Notes under the pieces: generated by a model
What the model was told of the DNA's origin: nothing
What the model saw: the letters and a program-made list of their open reading frames with translations, nothing else
The model's database searches: none
NCBI GenBank assembly: GCA_016271365.2
Contig: CM028131.1
Coordinates: 284,895,001-284,959,000, forward strand
From: Neoceratodus forsteri
Taxonomy: Eukaryota; Chordata; Ceratodontiformes; Ceratodontidae
Reading direction: 5' to 3'
DNA length: 64,000 nt
Shown here: piece after piece, positions 10,370-20,920 of the stretch
How the letters are laid out: each line of letters starts with the position of its first letter
Position numbering within the stretch: position 1 is the first letter of the stretch
Program-made: the position numbers and the translations under genes

Positions 10370-11790
10370 CTAATGACTGTAATGGAGCCACAATTCCTAC
10401 CTCATGGAAACACGCTGTGGTCCTCCCTCTACCTAAAGGTGGAGACCCCTCATCCCCTAGCAACTTTTGCCCCATCTATCTTCTCCCTATCCTAGTTAAA
10501 CTTCAAGAACACCTTGTCCTCTCCCAGCTTACCTCTTTTCTCTTTTCTATCTGACACCTCCTGCTTCACCCCTTTCCAATCTGGTTTCAGGAAAAAACAC
10601 TCCACCACTACCTCCTTACTTCAGCTCACTGATTCTGTCCTTACTGGGATGGTCATCGGCCATTTTTGTTGACCTTGCCAAGGCGTTCAACACTGTCTCC
10701 CACTCCCTTCTTATCGACTTCCTCTCATCAGCTGGTCTGTCTACTTCAGCCACTAGCTGGTTTAAGGACTACTTTACTGGCAGATCCCAATCTGTTAAGA
10801 TCTCTGATGCCATTTCCCCTCCCGATTAGTACTGGTGTCCCTCAGGGCTCAGTGCTAGGGCCCTTATTATTCTCCAGCTTCTTAAATGACCTTTTATCTG
10901 TCAGCTCCCCCTCCTTTGCCATACACATATGCGCTGATGATACGTTTCTGTATGCATCTGGCTCATGTCTAGTCGAGGTTACATCCAGCTTGCAGCAAGA
11001 CTTTGACAAGGTTCAGCTCTGGTTTGCTAACCACCAATTATTCCTCAATGCCAAGAAGACTGTCTCCATGACCTTTGGCACAAGGCAGAGACTCTCTAGG
11101 CTTCCCTCCCTGCCCACTTTCCACACCCTCAATGGGACTTTACTGGAGGACACATCCTCCTTCAGATACTGTGGTGTCTGGCTAGACCAACACCTCAATT
11201 TCTCTGGACATATTGACGCCATCCAGAAAAATTGTGCCCTAAACTTGGTACCCTGTTCAGGAACCCTAGCTGCATCCATCCTGCAGCTAGGTATGAACTT
11301 GTCCAGAAGTTGATCCTCCCCATTTATGATTACTGCGATGTAGTCTACGGTGCTGCTCCTAAGTCCTCCTTGACCAGATTAGACACCCTCTTCAACTCCT
11401 TCTGCCGCTTTCCCCTTGATGCTCCCTCTTGCACCCATGACTGTGATCTTTATCAGGCCCTATCCTTCCCTTCTCTCACAAATAGGTGCCTTTCTCACTG
11501 TGCTAAACTCACCTCCAAGCACTGGTTGGGTGAACTCCCATCCTACCTCTCCTCCTCATTTACAACTCCCCCCCACTCCCTTAAATCTACCGACTACTGT
11601 ACACTGGCCGCTCCCCGCAGATCCACCCTCATTGGTCAGTCTGACTACTACTATTGCTTACCAAAACTATGGAATGCCCTCCCCCCTCAAATTCACCACT
11701 CTTCCTCCTTCTACTTCATCAGCACTGCCCTCCATAACTACCTTGCACCTAGCTGTTGCTGCTGCAACCCTCCTTAATTCTGTACCCTAA
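10370..11790 (+). pseudogene. LINE reverse transcriptase (CR1/L2/Rex-like), 5'-truncated and frameshifted
   Basis: Coding resemblance starts at about 10400 ('AVVLPLPKGGDPSSPSNF'), the opening of a LINE RT. The frame 10666-11313 holds 'STGVPQGSVLGPLLF' and the catalytic box as 'CADDTFLY', so both Asp of the YxDD motif are kept. The overlapping frame 11232-11777 continues with the thumb and C-terminus ('RYELVQKLILPIYDYCDVVY', 'PKLWNALPPQI'). At least two frameshifts separate the parts, and the N-terminal endonuclease is missing. The element is sense-oriented within the nested insertion. Its clade is unassigned beyond the CR1/L2/Rex-type group. Confidence 0.85.
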
Positions 11791-12921
11791 ACTCCTACAA
11801 ATCTACCCCCCAATTTCTACACTTATACCTTCACCCTCTCTGATGCAACTCCACACCCTCCTCCTTAGATTCCAACACTCCTTCTCTTTCTCCCCTTCTC
11901 CCCCCCGGCTGGCCTTTCCTGCACTCATAATGTGACTCCCAGCATCCTGAAGATGTCTCATTGACTTTGCCCGCCCCAATTTTAAGCTCTCACTTCCTCC
12001 CCCTCTCCTCTACCCTCTCCATATTCTTATACCCATCTCTCTCCCTCCATTCCCTTTAGCCCTCTCCTTCCCCTTGCAGGGTTCTCTGCATCCTGAAGGG
12101 GTCCTCCTGGGATTAGGCTTCCCTTACTCTCCCACCTTCACTCACCTCTACTGGCCTTCCTTGCTCCCTTGCAGGGTTCTCAGCATTCTGAAGAGTTCCT
12201 CTGGGTTGGTCCTATGTGTCTCCTAGTTGTTAACCCTCACTTTGTGCCCTCTCTCCCTACCCTCTCTAAAGTCCTTCTGCCATCTTCCCCCACTTTTCAC
12301 TCTAGCCCTCTCAGTCCCATTGCAGGGTTCTCAGCATCCCGAAGTGGTCCCTCAGGGATTAGGCTTCTCCCTTCCTCCTCAGTTCATCCTTTCCTCCCTG
12401 GATCTGCACTGTGATACTTACTTCTTTCTCCCCAAATTAACATTTTGATTTGCCTACACATTCTTAGATCTGCCTGTCCCTCTTGCACTTATTTTACCTT
12501 TTTACTCTTCCCTGTATGATCTCCAATCTGATGCCTGTCTTTGTTCTATCTTTCCATCCATTTTCGTAATAGCTAAACTCCTCTTGCTTACTTTTCCTTG
12601 TCTGTCCGCATCTGTGTTGACCCTTACCGCTACCTCCCACTGCACTTATGTTTGTTCTCTCAAATTAATCCTTATTGTATGGTACACTGTATATATTACC
12701 TGTCTTATGCAAATGCCTGGTCTATCAATGCACCTTATTGTATGGTACACTGTATATTCACCTGTCTTATGCAAACGTATGTAAATGTTGACTTATGTAA
12801 CTTGAATGTATGTATTACTGCTCCATCCTCATTGTACCGCCTCCCCCCAGGTCACACCAGGAGACGAGCAACTTGTCACTCAGTGTGCCTTCCTCATGAA
12901 ACATTTCAATAAATAAATAAT
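11791..12921 (+). repeat. 3' UTR of the LINE above, pyrimidine-rich, with internal tandem repeats and tail
   Basis: A C/T-rich stretch carries four imperfect copies of a block with CAGCATCCTGAAG: near 11941, 12087, 12182 and 12333. The last three follow TTGCAGGGTTCTC or a close variant. A 63-bp tandem duplication starting CTTATTGTATGGTACACTG lies at 12671 and 12734. The element ends in AATAAATAAATAA near 12908-12921. Confidence 0.65.
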
Positions 12922-13743
12922 ATTCTGCCGAGATAATGCTTATTTTTAATATATCCTGTTAAATGTTACACGAATGGCACCTACTGTGTGTCCATGTGCT
13001 TGTTTAATACTTTCCAAATATTTTTGCAATTTGTGGTTTGAACTCATTACAATTTAATAGCCTATATTTAAACTTATAGCACCAAGGGGTATGGATGACT
13101 AATCCCTTAGCAGAGCTAGTTTTAAACAGTTTGATTATTGTAGCTCCATTGGTAAGCCATATTTAATTATTAAGAGTGTTGATATCCAGTGAAATTATTG
13201 CTGATAGCCTGTTACAGCTTTAATGTACAATATTACTTCCTAGTTTTGGAACATGAACAGTGAAATGTTTTAGGAGAAGGTGTAACTTTGTTTAATATTA
13301 CATAGTCTTTAGGTGCTCATTACATGTTTTCTCTTTTAATAGATGGCAGTATTGGATAATTGAGTCTGGACAGTGAATCAGAGTGACTGGTGATTGGTTA
13401 TGTCTTTAAAACACCTTATATGAGTACTACAGGTGGAAATTATATGGTCAATTCAAATTGATTACATATTTTTATATTATATGATTTTTATGCTTTGGGA
13501 TGCATAGCCTATGTAAATTAGGATGGTAATGTTGCTTAAGACTTTCCAGGTCATTAAATATAACTATACTTAGTGATCTGTTACATACTTTTTTTAACAT
13601 ATTAGTAATATGTATTTAAAGCATTTTAATATGGAAACTTCTCTTTGAAAATGTTTATATGTTTTATTTTGCACATGTCTTTTATGTTACATTGTAATGG
13701 CCTAAACCACCGAACAATAAACCATTGATTAATTAATTGTAGA
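12922..13743. other. No gene seen; AT-rich sequence
   Basis: AT-rich, without coding signal. An AATAAA near 13716 precedes ATTAATTAATTG, so this could be a transcript 3' end, but nothing ties it to the exon-like segment at 9.8 kb. Confidence 0.3.
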
Positions 13744-14170
13744 ATTTCTCTTTGGCCCCCAGTAATCTCTCTCTCTCTCTCTCTTTCGCCTCTGGATGGT
13801 GGCAGAAGTCAAATATTTATTTTGCCAGCTTGCTCTTGCCTCAAATACGCACACAGCCACACTGAGGCCAAGAAAAAACTTTATTTGTGATTTCTGTGAC
13901 TATAACATTTTTCTTTGGCCCCCAATAGTCTCTCTCTCTCTTTCTCCTCTGGATGGTGGCACAAGACAAACATTTATTTTGCCAGCCTGCCTTTGTCCTG
14001 TACACATACAACCAGCCACAATGAGACCAAGAATAAACTTTATTTGTGATTTTTGTAACTATAACATTTCTCTTTGGCCTCCTATAGTCTCTCTCTCACT
14101 TTCTCCTCTGGCACAGGTCAACAATTTATTTTGCCAGCCTGCCCTTGCCCTCGGCCTGTACTCAACTCTC
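13744..14170 (+). repeat. Tandem repeat, three copies of a unit of about 160 bp
   Basis: Copies start at about 13744, 13908 and 14068. Each begins TTTCTCTTTGGCC, runs into a CT microsatellite, then reads 'CTCTGGATGGTGG' or a shortened form and 'ATTTATTTTGCCAGC'. In the first two copies it continues to AGCCACA.TGAGGCCAAGA and CTTTATTTGTGA. The third is partial. A related unit lies at 8960-9205. Confidence 0.8.
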
Positions 14171-14289
14171 CTCTCGCCACTTTCTGGTATTCAATATGGA
14201 TCTGGAACTGGACTTCTGCAATGAAGTCCATATTTATCCAGGTCCATGGACTCAGAGTTTGATCCAGGGGTCTGGATTTTGAACGGAAC

Positions 14290-14774
14290 AGTCCACCCAC
14301 CCTTAATATAAACAGGTTACATATTTGGGGTAGCATAACCTGAACAGGACCAGTGTGCAGTCGGCAATATAATGCAACATAAACAATATATACATAGGCA
14401 AAATAAATACATACATAGGCACAATGAATGTAGAATCTGGGCACCTGGGCATACTGGGTATAAGTATACATAAAGCTAGGACAGCTCAGAAATTCCAAAA
14501 GAATAGACTGAGGAGAAAATTAAGGGTAGGTGGAGAGTATGGTCCCAGAATGATGTGAGGAAGTAAAGGTATGGGGTACAAGGTGTACCAGGTGGGGGAG
14601 AGGGGAGAAGAAGAGGAGGGGGAAGAGAGATGCACATGGGGCATGATGTGCTGGGAGGGTGAGAAGGAAGGGGAAGAGGAGGGAGGGAGTGGCATAAGGG
14701 GAGAGGGGCATGGAGTGGGAGGGAATCAGGGTAGAGGGTGGGGTGGGAGGAATGGGGGTAGAAGGGGAGCAGGT
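14290..14774 (-). mobile_element. Right part of the antisense LINE 3' fragment, purine-rich
   Basis: The stretch runs up to the second AGAAGTT. From 14510 it is strongly G/A-rich (GGGGGAGAGGGGAG-like). This resembles the G-rich antisense 3' UTR of LINE-B at 19.0-19.3 kb, and it supports one antisense element split into 8559-8709 and 14381-14774. The minus-strand proline- and serine-rich frames here are products of base composition. Confidence 0.45.
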
Positions 14775-15090
14775 AGAAGTTGATTGGAGCATCCCAGTGG
14801 TTGCAACAGCCAGGAGCAGAGACATCCTGGACTCCCTGCAAGGGGCATGCCTCAAGCAGCTAGTGCTTGAGCCAGCCCAGGAGCAAGCAGTTTTGGACCT
14901 GGTATTAATCAACAGTGACAGAATTGCAGATGTCAGGGTGGGTGAATACATGGGGTCCAATGACCATCACATAGTGTGGTTCAATGTGATTACTACAAAG
15001 AGGTCATGCCACACTAAGGTGATAGTTCTGGACTTCAGGAGGGCAGACTTCATAAAGATGGGGGTATGTCTCAGGGAAGCCCTAGCATAG
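14775..15090 (+). pseudogene. CR1 LINE ORF2, C-terminal part of the APE endonuclease
   Basis: The CR1 reading resumes directly after the second AGAAGTT. The frame 14710-15090 contains 'VDWSIPVVATARSRDIL', 'EQAVLDLVLINSDRI' and 'MGSNDHHIVWF'. The last is the S-D-H block carrying the catalytic Asp and His of the endonuclease. The N-terminal half is at 8020-8558. The first part of the same open frame (14710-14780) is non-homologous insertion sequence, so the frame's ATG is not a real start. Confidence 0.88.
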
Positions 15091-15382
15091 GGCAGGAAAA
15101 GGAGGGGAGTAAAGGAAAAAATGGGGCCATCTAAAAGGAGCCATAGTGGAGATGACAAACCTTTGCATTTGGCAAATAGACAAAGGCAAGATGAAAAGAA
15201 AACCACTATGGCTCTGAAAGGAAGTGGCTGGGAAAGTAAGGGCAACATAGTTGGCTTTCATGGATTACAAGGAGACACAAAAGGAGGAGGAGGACAGGGC
15301 AGCATATTAAGAGATACGAAGGGAGGCAGGGAGAGCGTTCAGGAGTGCAAAGGCAAAAATAAAAGAAAAAATAGCAAAACAA
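15091..15382 (+). pseudogene. CR1 LINE ORF2 linker between endonuclease and reverse transcriptase
   Basis: This is the lysine-rich linker expected between the two domains. It is readable in pieces such as 'SVQECKGKNKRKNSKT' (about 15330-15380) with frameshifts. No catalytic motif is expected here. Confidence 0.6.
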
Positions 15383-16226
15383 GTGAAAAATGGGGACAAG
15401 ACTTTCTTTAGGTACGTTAAAGGAAGGAAAAAGACTGAAGGGGGGACTGTAAGGCTAAAAAGGAAAGAAGGAGAGGGCATGGAAGGAGACTGGGAAAAAG
15501 CATCAATCCTAAACAAATACTTCTGTTCAATATTCACAGAAGAAGGGGAAGGGGAGGGACCACAGCTAAACATCAGGATCAGAAGAGATGTGGACCCAAG
15601 TCCATTTACAGAGGACAGAGTCCTAAAGGAACTCACTAAACTGGAGGTGGACAAGGCAGTGGGACCAGATAGGATACACCGTAGAATACTGAAGATGTTA
15701 AGAGAGGTACTGGCAGCACCACAGACAGCCCTGTTCAACAATTCACTGGATATGAAAGTGGTCCCAAAGGACTGGAGAAGGGCAGATGTAGTCCCTCTCC
15801 ACAAAGGTGGGAGCAGAAAGCAGGCTGGACACTACAGACCTGTCAGCCTGATCTCAGTGGTGGGGAAAATTATGGAACCACTGCTAAAAGAAAGGATAGT
15901 GGAGTACCTTGAATCCAGCAGAGCACAAGATCCAAGGCAGCATGGATTCATGTCAGGAAAGTCATGTAAAACAAATCTAATAGATTTCTTTGACCGAGTG
16001 ACCAAGGAAGTGGATCGGGAGAGCGATGGATGTGGGCTACCTAGACTTCAGCAAGGCGTTTGACACTGTTCCACTTAAGAGTCTTGTTAACAAGCTGAGC
16101 AGCCTGGGATTGCATCAAAAGGTGGTGAGTTGGATTGGGAATTGGTTGAGGGATAGAACACAGAGGGTAGTGGTAAACAGAGTTAAATCTGAGCAAGGGA
16201 GGGTGACCAGTAGAGTGCCACAGTGA
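15383..16226 (+). pseudogene. CR1 LINE ORF2 reverse transcriptase, fingers and palm
   Basis: The frame 15383-16063 holds RT blocks 'VPKDWRRADVVPLHKGG', 'YRPVSLISVVGKIME' and 'QHGFMSGKSC'. After a frameshift at about 16026 the next frame reads 'VGYLDFSKAFDTVPLK', with the first catalytic Asp at 16044-16046, and continues to 'SWIGNWLRDRTQRVVVN'. It ends at TGA 16224-16226, in the middle of the conserved 'GVPQGSVLGP' block, where a Gly codon is expected. The enzyme copies LINE RNA into DNA at the nicked target. The copy is inactive. Confidence 0.92.
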
Positions 16227-17067
16227 TCAGTTCTTGGGCCAGTACTGTTTAATATCTTCATTAGTGACATTGTGGAGGGGCTGGAGGGGGAAAGTATGCC
16301 TCTTTGTAGATGACAGTAAGATCTGCAATAGGGTAGACACTCTGGGAGGCATGGAAAAACTGAAGAAGAACCTACCTAAACTGGAGGAATGGTCCAGAGT
16401 GCGACAGCTAAGATTCAATGCGAAGAAGTGCAAAATCATGCACTTGGGGTGCAGGAACCCTGGGGAGGATTACATAGTGGAGGGAGGAGGAGTTATTAGC
16501 AGACACCAAACAGGAAAGAGATCTGGGGGTGATCATATCTCATGGCCTACAGGTGGCCAAACAATGAGCCAAGGCTGTAAGGAGAGCCAGTGGGAAGCTG
16601 GGGGTGCATAAGGAGAGGTATTACCAGCAGAAGGAAAGAGGTGGTGATGCCACTGTACAAATTATTGTGTCCTGTTCTGGAGGCTGCATCTCCAAAAAGA
16701 CATAAACAGGGTAGCGGCAGTGCAAAGAAGGGCAACAAAAATGGTACAGGGCCTACACCAAATGTCATAAAAGGAGAGATTGGAGGAACTCAATATGTAT
16801 AGCCTGGAGGAGAGGAGGGAGAGGAGAGACATGATAGAGACCTTCAAGTACCTAAAGGGAATAAGTAAGGTACAGGAGGGCAGCATCTTGCAGAAAAGAA
16901 GTTGCTCTAGAACAAGAGGGCATGATACAAGACTGGAGGGTGGTAGACTAAGGGACAATGTGAGAAAGTACTTCTTCACAGAAAGGGTGGTGGAGGCATG
17001 GAACAGCTTCCTAGTAGAGCTGGTAGGGGCAAAATCAGGCAGAGAAGTTCAAAATGGCATGGGATAG
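16227..17067 (+). pseudogene. CR1 LINE ORF2, RT catalytic box, thumb and C-terminus
   Basis: The frame 16234-16611 carries the YxDD-type box as 'CLFVDDSKI' (VDD at 16306-16314), so both Asp are kept. A thumb follows ('WSRVRQLRFNAKKCKIMHLG'). Later frames 16590-16802 and 16780-17067 carry the C-terminal part ('ERRERRDMIETFKYL', 'SRTRGHDTRLEGGRL', 'FTERVVEAWN'). Frameshifts near 16600 and 16780 break it. The same C-terminal block recurs at 2876-3178 (minus), 19956-20141 (minus) and 25.5-26.1 kb (plus). Confidence 0.92.
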
Positions 17068-17220
17068 GCACAGAGGAACACTAGTGATTCAGAGGGGCAG
17101 TTAAAGCCAATGATAAAGTAGGTTCTGTGTTTTTTGCTTGTAGGTAGGGAAAATGGGCAGACTAGATGGGCCTGTCAGTCCTTATCTGCTGTCAGATTTC
17201 TATGTTTCTATGTTTCTATT
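17068..17220 (+). repeat. CR1 3' UTR and TTTCTATG tail
   Basis: A short 3' UTR ('GACTAGATGGGCCTGTCAGT'-like) ends in a perfect TTTCTATG array at 17197-17220, the 8-bp microsatellite end typical of CR1. Antisense copies of the same end are at 2711, 19838 and 41073. Confidence 0.9.
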
Positions 17221-17639
17221 CCCTTGATCTCCTGGGTATTGGACGATGAGGACGGATCCTCTACCATGTCATCCATTTCCTGCCCAACACACAAACAGCC
17301 GCCAGTGTTTTGATGTCATAACTCCCCCCAAGGCTGAATATCGATCTGTATCTCAGTAGTTCCTTAGGTCTTATTTTTCTATAACTGTAGAATCAAGTCT
17401 GAATTAAATTGCCATGGTATTACTAGAGGAATGAATGAATATAGCACTGGATGCCACAGAACTGCCTTGTTAAGCTGCCATTCCAGTCTGCAGCAATCTG
17501 CTTTAATCGCAAAGTGTTCAGCAAGTACGTGACAGTGTACTTTACCTCTCCTCTGCACCCTGGGGCAACCTGATGCTGTTTAATCCAATAATTTAGAAAT
17601 AATCTGTGGTGCTAGGCATCCTAGCATGTTTGACTAGGG
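17221..17639. other. No gene seen
   Basis: Unassigned sequence between the CR1 tail and the L1-like fragment. It may include the 5' part of the L1-like element, but I see no motif to prove it. Confidence 0.3.
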
Positions 17640-18616
17640 TGCATGTATTGCGATGATCAGCAGTGCATCACAGACCCCTGAGATGGCACATATTAAACTG
17701 ATGTTCCAGCACATTATAACACGAATGGAAGAAATGACCACCACTGCTGTCAAGACGCAAAACAATATGACTGAACTGGGAGTCCTGGTAAATGCAATAG
17801 AAAAAAGAGCCGTCCACACAGAAGATTCCTAGCTCTCTCATAACATAGCTTTACTCCCAGTCCTGAACAATTCAACTGCTGGGGGCCTAGTGTGAAAAAG
17901 ACCTGAAGTACTGGAGTGGGCATAACAACCTCTGGTTCATCAGGTTTCCAGAATAGGTTGAAGAACCATACGCTGTGGCATTTCTGCAACAGGTCATACT
18001 GATTTTGCACAAAACATCAGAAGCTATGTTAGTTGAGACTCATCGGACCCACTGTTCCCTCGTCGCTATGCCAAAAAAACAGAGAAAAAAACAAGACCCA
18101 TCATGGCCAGATTTTTGTATTTCAGAAACAAATAGGTCATCTTCAGGCTGGCGTGAGAGCTGGGGCCACTGCAATGGAAAGGACATTGTATTTGGATGTT
18201 CTATGACTATTCAATAGAACTGTTGAAAAGGAGAAATGTTTTCAATGGGGCAAAGAAAGCTTTTCACACCATGGAACTTTCTCAAACTCTTTACACAAAG
18301 CCCTACACCGGAAGCTAGAGGCCTCTTCTTCAGACAATGAGGGAAGGTGGGTCTTGGTATGGTTATCAACCTCAGACTTCCAAGGTAGCACTTGCAAATG
18401 TATATGCTCCAAATCAGGACCATCCCCATTTCTTTCATACTCTAAACTGACTCCTAAATCAGTTTAAGCCCAATGGCCTGCCCCTTCTGCTTGGAGAGGA
18501 CTACAACCTTCCTATTGAACCTACGTTGGATCAGAGTTCAGGCAAAGCAGAATCCTACCCTAGAGCATCAGAAGCACTCAAGGCTTTGATGCAGGAGCAT
18601 GCCTTGTTGGATTTAT
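17640..18616 (+). pseudogene. L1-like LINE: ORF1 coiled-coil remnant and start of ORF2 endonuclease
   Basis: At about 17650-17830 a frame reads 'MFQHIITRMEEMTTTAVK', resembling an L1 ORF1 coiled coil. Near 18380-18410 'KVALANVYAPNQDH' and near 18490-18608 'LLGEDYNLPIEPTLDQSSG' and 'MQEHALLD' match blocks of an L1 APE endonuclease. The sequence between them is heavily decayed. The endonuclease is interrupted at GATTTAT (18610-18616) and resumes at 24863. Confidence 0.75.
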
Positions 18617-19401
18617 TTATTTTTATTTATTTATTGGAGTATCAGAATTATAACCCTTTGAGTCAGAGACTCTTTTACAAAGGCTCCACATCAGAAAAAC
18701 AGTACAGTACAGACAGTAACAACCATGCAAACAGTTACAATCAACAACACTGATACAAAGTAGAGAATTGCATAATTTTGGAGATGAAGTGCAATAATAT
18801 ACAAAACAGGGCATAAGTACATAGTAGGCAGTTTTGGCAAGTGATAAAAGATAAGCAGGCCTATTTATTATGGACAACAAGAATAAGTAAACATTGTACT
18901 TTCCTCAGCCCTAGAGTTGGGAGATAAGAAGGCTGGACAACAAAATATAGCATAGTACCCTGGGGTTGGGAGACAAGCAAGAGCAACCATTCCCTAGCGT
19001 TGGGGGATAAGCAGGAGCAAACAAGCAGGACAGGTGGAGTAGAACTTAAGAGAAACAGCAGTGCAGGGCGACAGAGACCAGAGGCCTAGTAGGAGAAGGG
19101 ACAGGGGAACTGATCAAACAAAGCCAGTAGAATGTGTTGGCGTAGCAGAAAGGCCTTACCAAGGGGTGACAGCATAGGAAAGGAGAGGAGATAGAGCAGG
19201 GAAGGGGAGATGTAGTAGAGTAACTGTGTGATGGGGAGCAGTGGGAACAGGAATGGTGGGGGAATCAGGGAACTAGGTAGCGAGGGTCAAAAGGGGGGAT
19301 GAAGAACATCACAAGGATGGACACAAGTAGACAGCACAACTAAGAGCAGTCACAAAGATTAGCGGATAGTAGGTGCTGAAGGATTGAAGTTTTGAAGGGG
19401 C
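18617..19401 (-). repeat. LINE-B 3' UTR and tail
   Basis: Non-coding, G-rich on the plus strand, from the antisense TTTATTTATTTATT tail (18617-18635) to the end of the coding remnant at about 19402. No gene is seen on either strand. Confidence 0.6.
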
Positions 19402-19837
19402 CTAGTTTTGTTGTAGATGAAATCGCAGTTGGGAGATCATTAAGAGCAATATAGGGGCCCTGTACATGAAAGTGTGCTGCCCAAGGACAGTCCTACAGAA
19501 AGGGACTAGGAAGGAGGCCTTGTCAGAGCTCCTAGTAGCTCTGGGGATAGGGGCAGATGTGAGGAGCTGCTGAACTGAGGAAGGAGAGAAACTAGTGGAT
19601 GGCTTCCAGGCCAGCAAGCAGATGTGGTAGGCAAGCCTTCCCTTAACATTTAGCCAGTTAGTTTGACTATAAAGATCACAGGTATGGGTTAGCCTAGGGG
19701 CTCCCACAACTAGGCAACAGGCTTTAATGAGGGAGATCATGATTCTTTTAAGAGCAGTATCAGAGGTAGAGCCATATATTATAATACCATACTAGACAAC
19801 TGATAGTACGGAGCTAGAGACTGCCAAATGAAGGGCA
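19402..19837 (-). pseudogene. LINE-B reverse transcriptase C-terminus
   Basis: The minus-strand frame 19740-19402 reads 'LYSQTNWLNVKGRLAYHI' and 'SFLVPFCRTVLGQHTFMYR', followed by 'APILLLMISQLRFHLQQN'. This matches the C-terminal tail pattern of LINE ORF2 proteins in this window. The coding sequence is continuous with 20.1 kb except for the CR1 tail inserted between them. Confidence 0.7.
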
Positions 19838-20143
19838 ACATAGAAACATAAAAGTTGACGGCAGAAGGAGACCACTAGGTCCATATAGTCTGCCCATTTG
19901 TTTTAGACCTATTTTGACATTCTAGTTACCCTTTGTAGTCAGGGCACCATTGTGTCTATCCCATGCATTCTTGAATCCCCCCACAGTGTTGATCCCCCAC
20001 AACCTCTTGGGGCAGGCTGTTCCAGGCGTCTACCAAGCTTTCTGTGAAGAAAAACTTCCTGATGCTGGTAGAGAACCTCCCTCCTTGCAGTCTGAGGTCA
20101 TGTCTCCTGGTTCTGGAGCCCTTCTTGAAGTGAAAAAGCATAG
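19838..20143 (-). mobile_element. CR1 LINE 3' end inserted in LINE-B
   Basis: Antisense tail ACATAGAAACATA (19838-19850), CR1 3' UTR, then coding sequence 20141-19956 with 'RTRRHDLRLQGGRFSTSI' and 'ESLVDAWNSLPQEVVG'. It is a strongly 5'-truncated copy of the CR1 family at 16.8-17.2 kb. LINE-B coding sequence lies on both sides. Confidence 0.85.
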
Positions 20144-20920
20144 TTTGTCAGACAGTGCCTGTGCCTGTATAGGAGGCCAATTCTAGTATTCACTGTTTTG
20201 CAAACCAAGTTAACATGCTCATGGTAGGAGAGGGAGGACAATAAGGTGATCCCAAGGTATCTGAAACTGTCAACCTGCTCGGGGGGGGGAGGGGTGACTT
20301 GATTATTGCGAATATTTAGAGATGCACCTTTGTGCTTGTTCTGGTTGTTAGCGAACAACATCACCTTGGTCTTTTTATAATTAATGATAAGTTTGTGTAG
20401 ACAGAACAATGATTCAGATTTGGCAAAGTGTCTCTGAAGGCTCTGTTCAAGCTGAAGGGGGGGCTGGATAGCTAGAGAATATAACAGTGTCGTCCACATA
20501 CATGAGAAGGTTGCATGAGCAGGCTAATGGGAGGGTATTTAGAAAAAGATTAAACAGGAGCTGGCCTAGTATTGAGCCCTGGGGAACTCCTGAGTGAACT
20601 GGTTTACTTGAGGAGAGGGTATGCAGGATTTTCACCTTCTGGGACCTCTCAGAGAAGTAAATTTGGAACCAAGAGTTGGCATTGAGGGATAGACCCAACC
20701 TCATGAGGGAGGAGATGAGAAGCCCATGGCTAACCGTGTCAGATGCTTTTGTTAGGTCTATGTACACAGACCCAACTAAGTGACCACCGTTCAGGGCTTT
20801 GTGAGTGAAGCGAGTAAACTCCAAGAGGGCAGTGATAGTGCTGTGGCTCTTTCTGAAGTCATGCTGTTGGCAACACTGGAGACTGTATTTGGCAAGGTAA
20901 TCAGAAAGTTGGTCATACAT
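20144..20920 (-). pseudogene. LINE-B reverse transcriptase core
   Basis: The minus-strand frame 20920-20447 has 'QHDFRKSHSTITALLEF', 'VYIDLTKASDTVSHG' (first catalytic Asp present), 'SGVPQGSILGQLLF' and 'LLMYVDDTVIFSS' (both Asp of the YxDD box present). The frame 20499-20098 continues with the thumb ('LIINYKKTKVMLFANNQNK', 'QVDSFRYLGITL'). A frameshift lies at about 20450-20500. The catalytic motifs are better preserved than in the other LINEs here, suggesting a fairly young copy. Confidence 0.92.

Larger units (their letters stand above)
8559..14774. mobile_element. 6.2-kb nested insertion in the CR1 endonuclease, flanked by AGAAGTT
   Basis: AGAAGTT is present at 8552-8558 and again at 14775-14781. 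With one copy and the block removed, the CR1 frame reads straight through 'LPE' into 'VDWS'. The left end (TATTTATTTA...) looks like the antisense tail of a LINE. The right end is purine-rich (14500-14774) and resembles the antisense 3' UTR of the LINE at 18.6-19.4 kb. The simplest reading is an antisense LINE 3' fragment with further insertions inside it. Confidence 0.75.

Noticed and set aside
14476..14960. Minus-strand frames rich in Pro and Ser (121-146 codons)
   Set aside because: They are the complement of a purine-rich repeat tract plus a shadow of the CR1 endonuclease frame.
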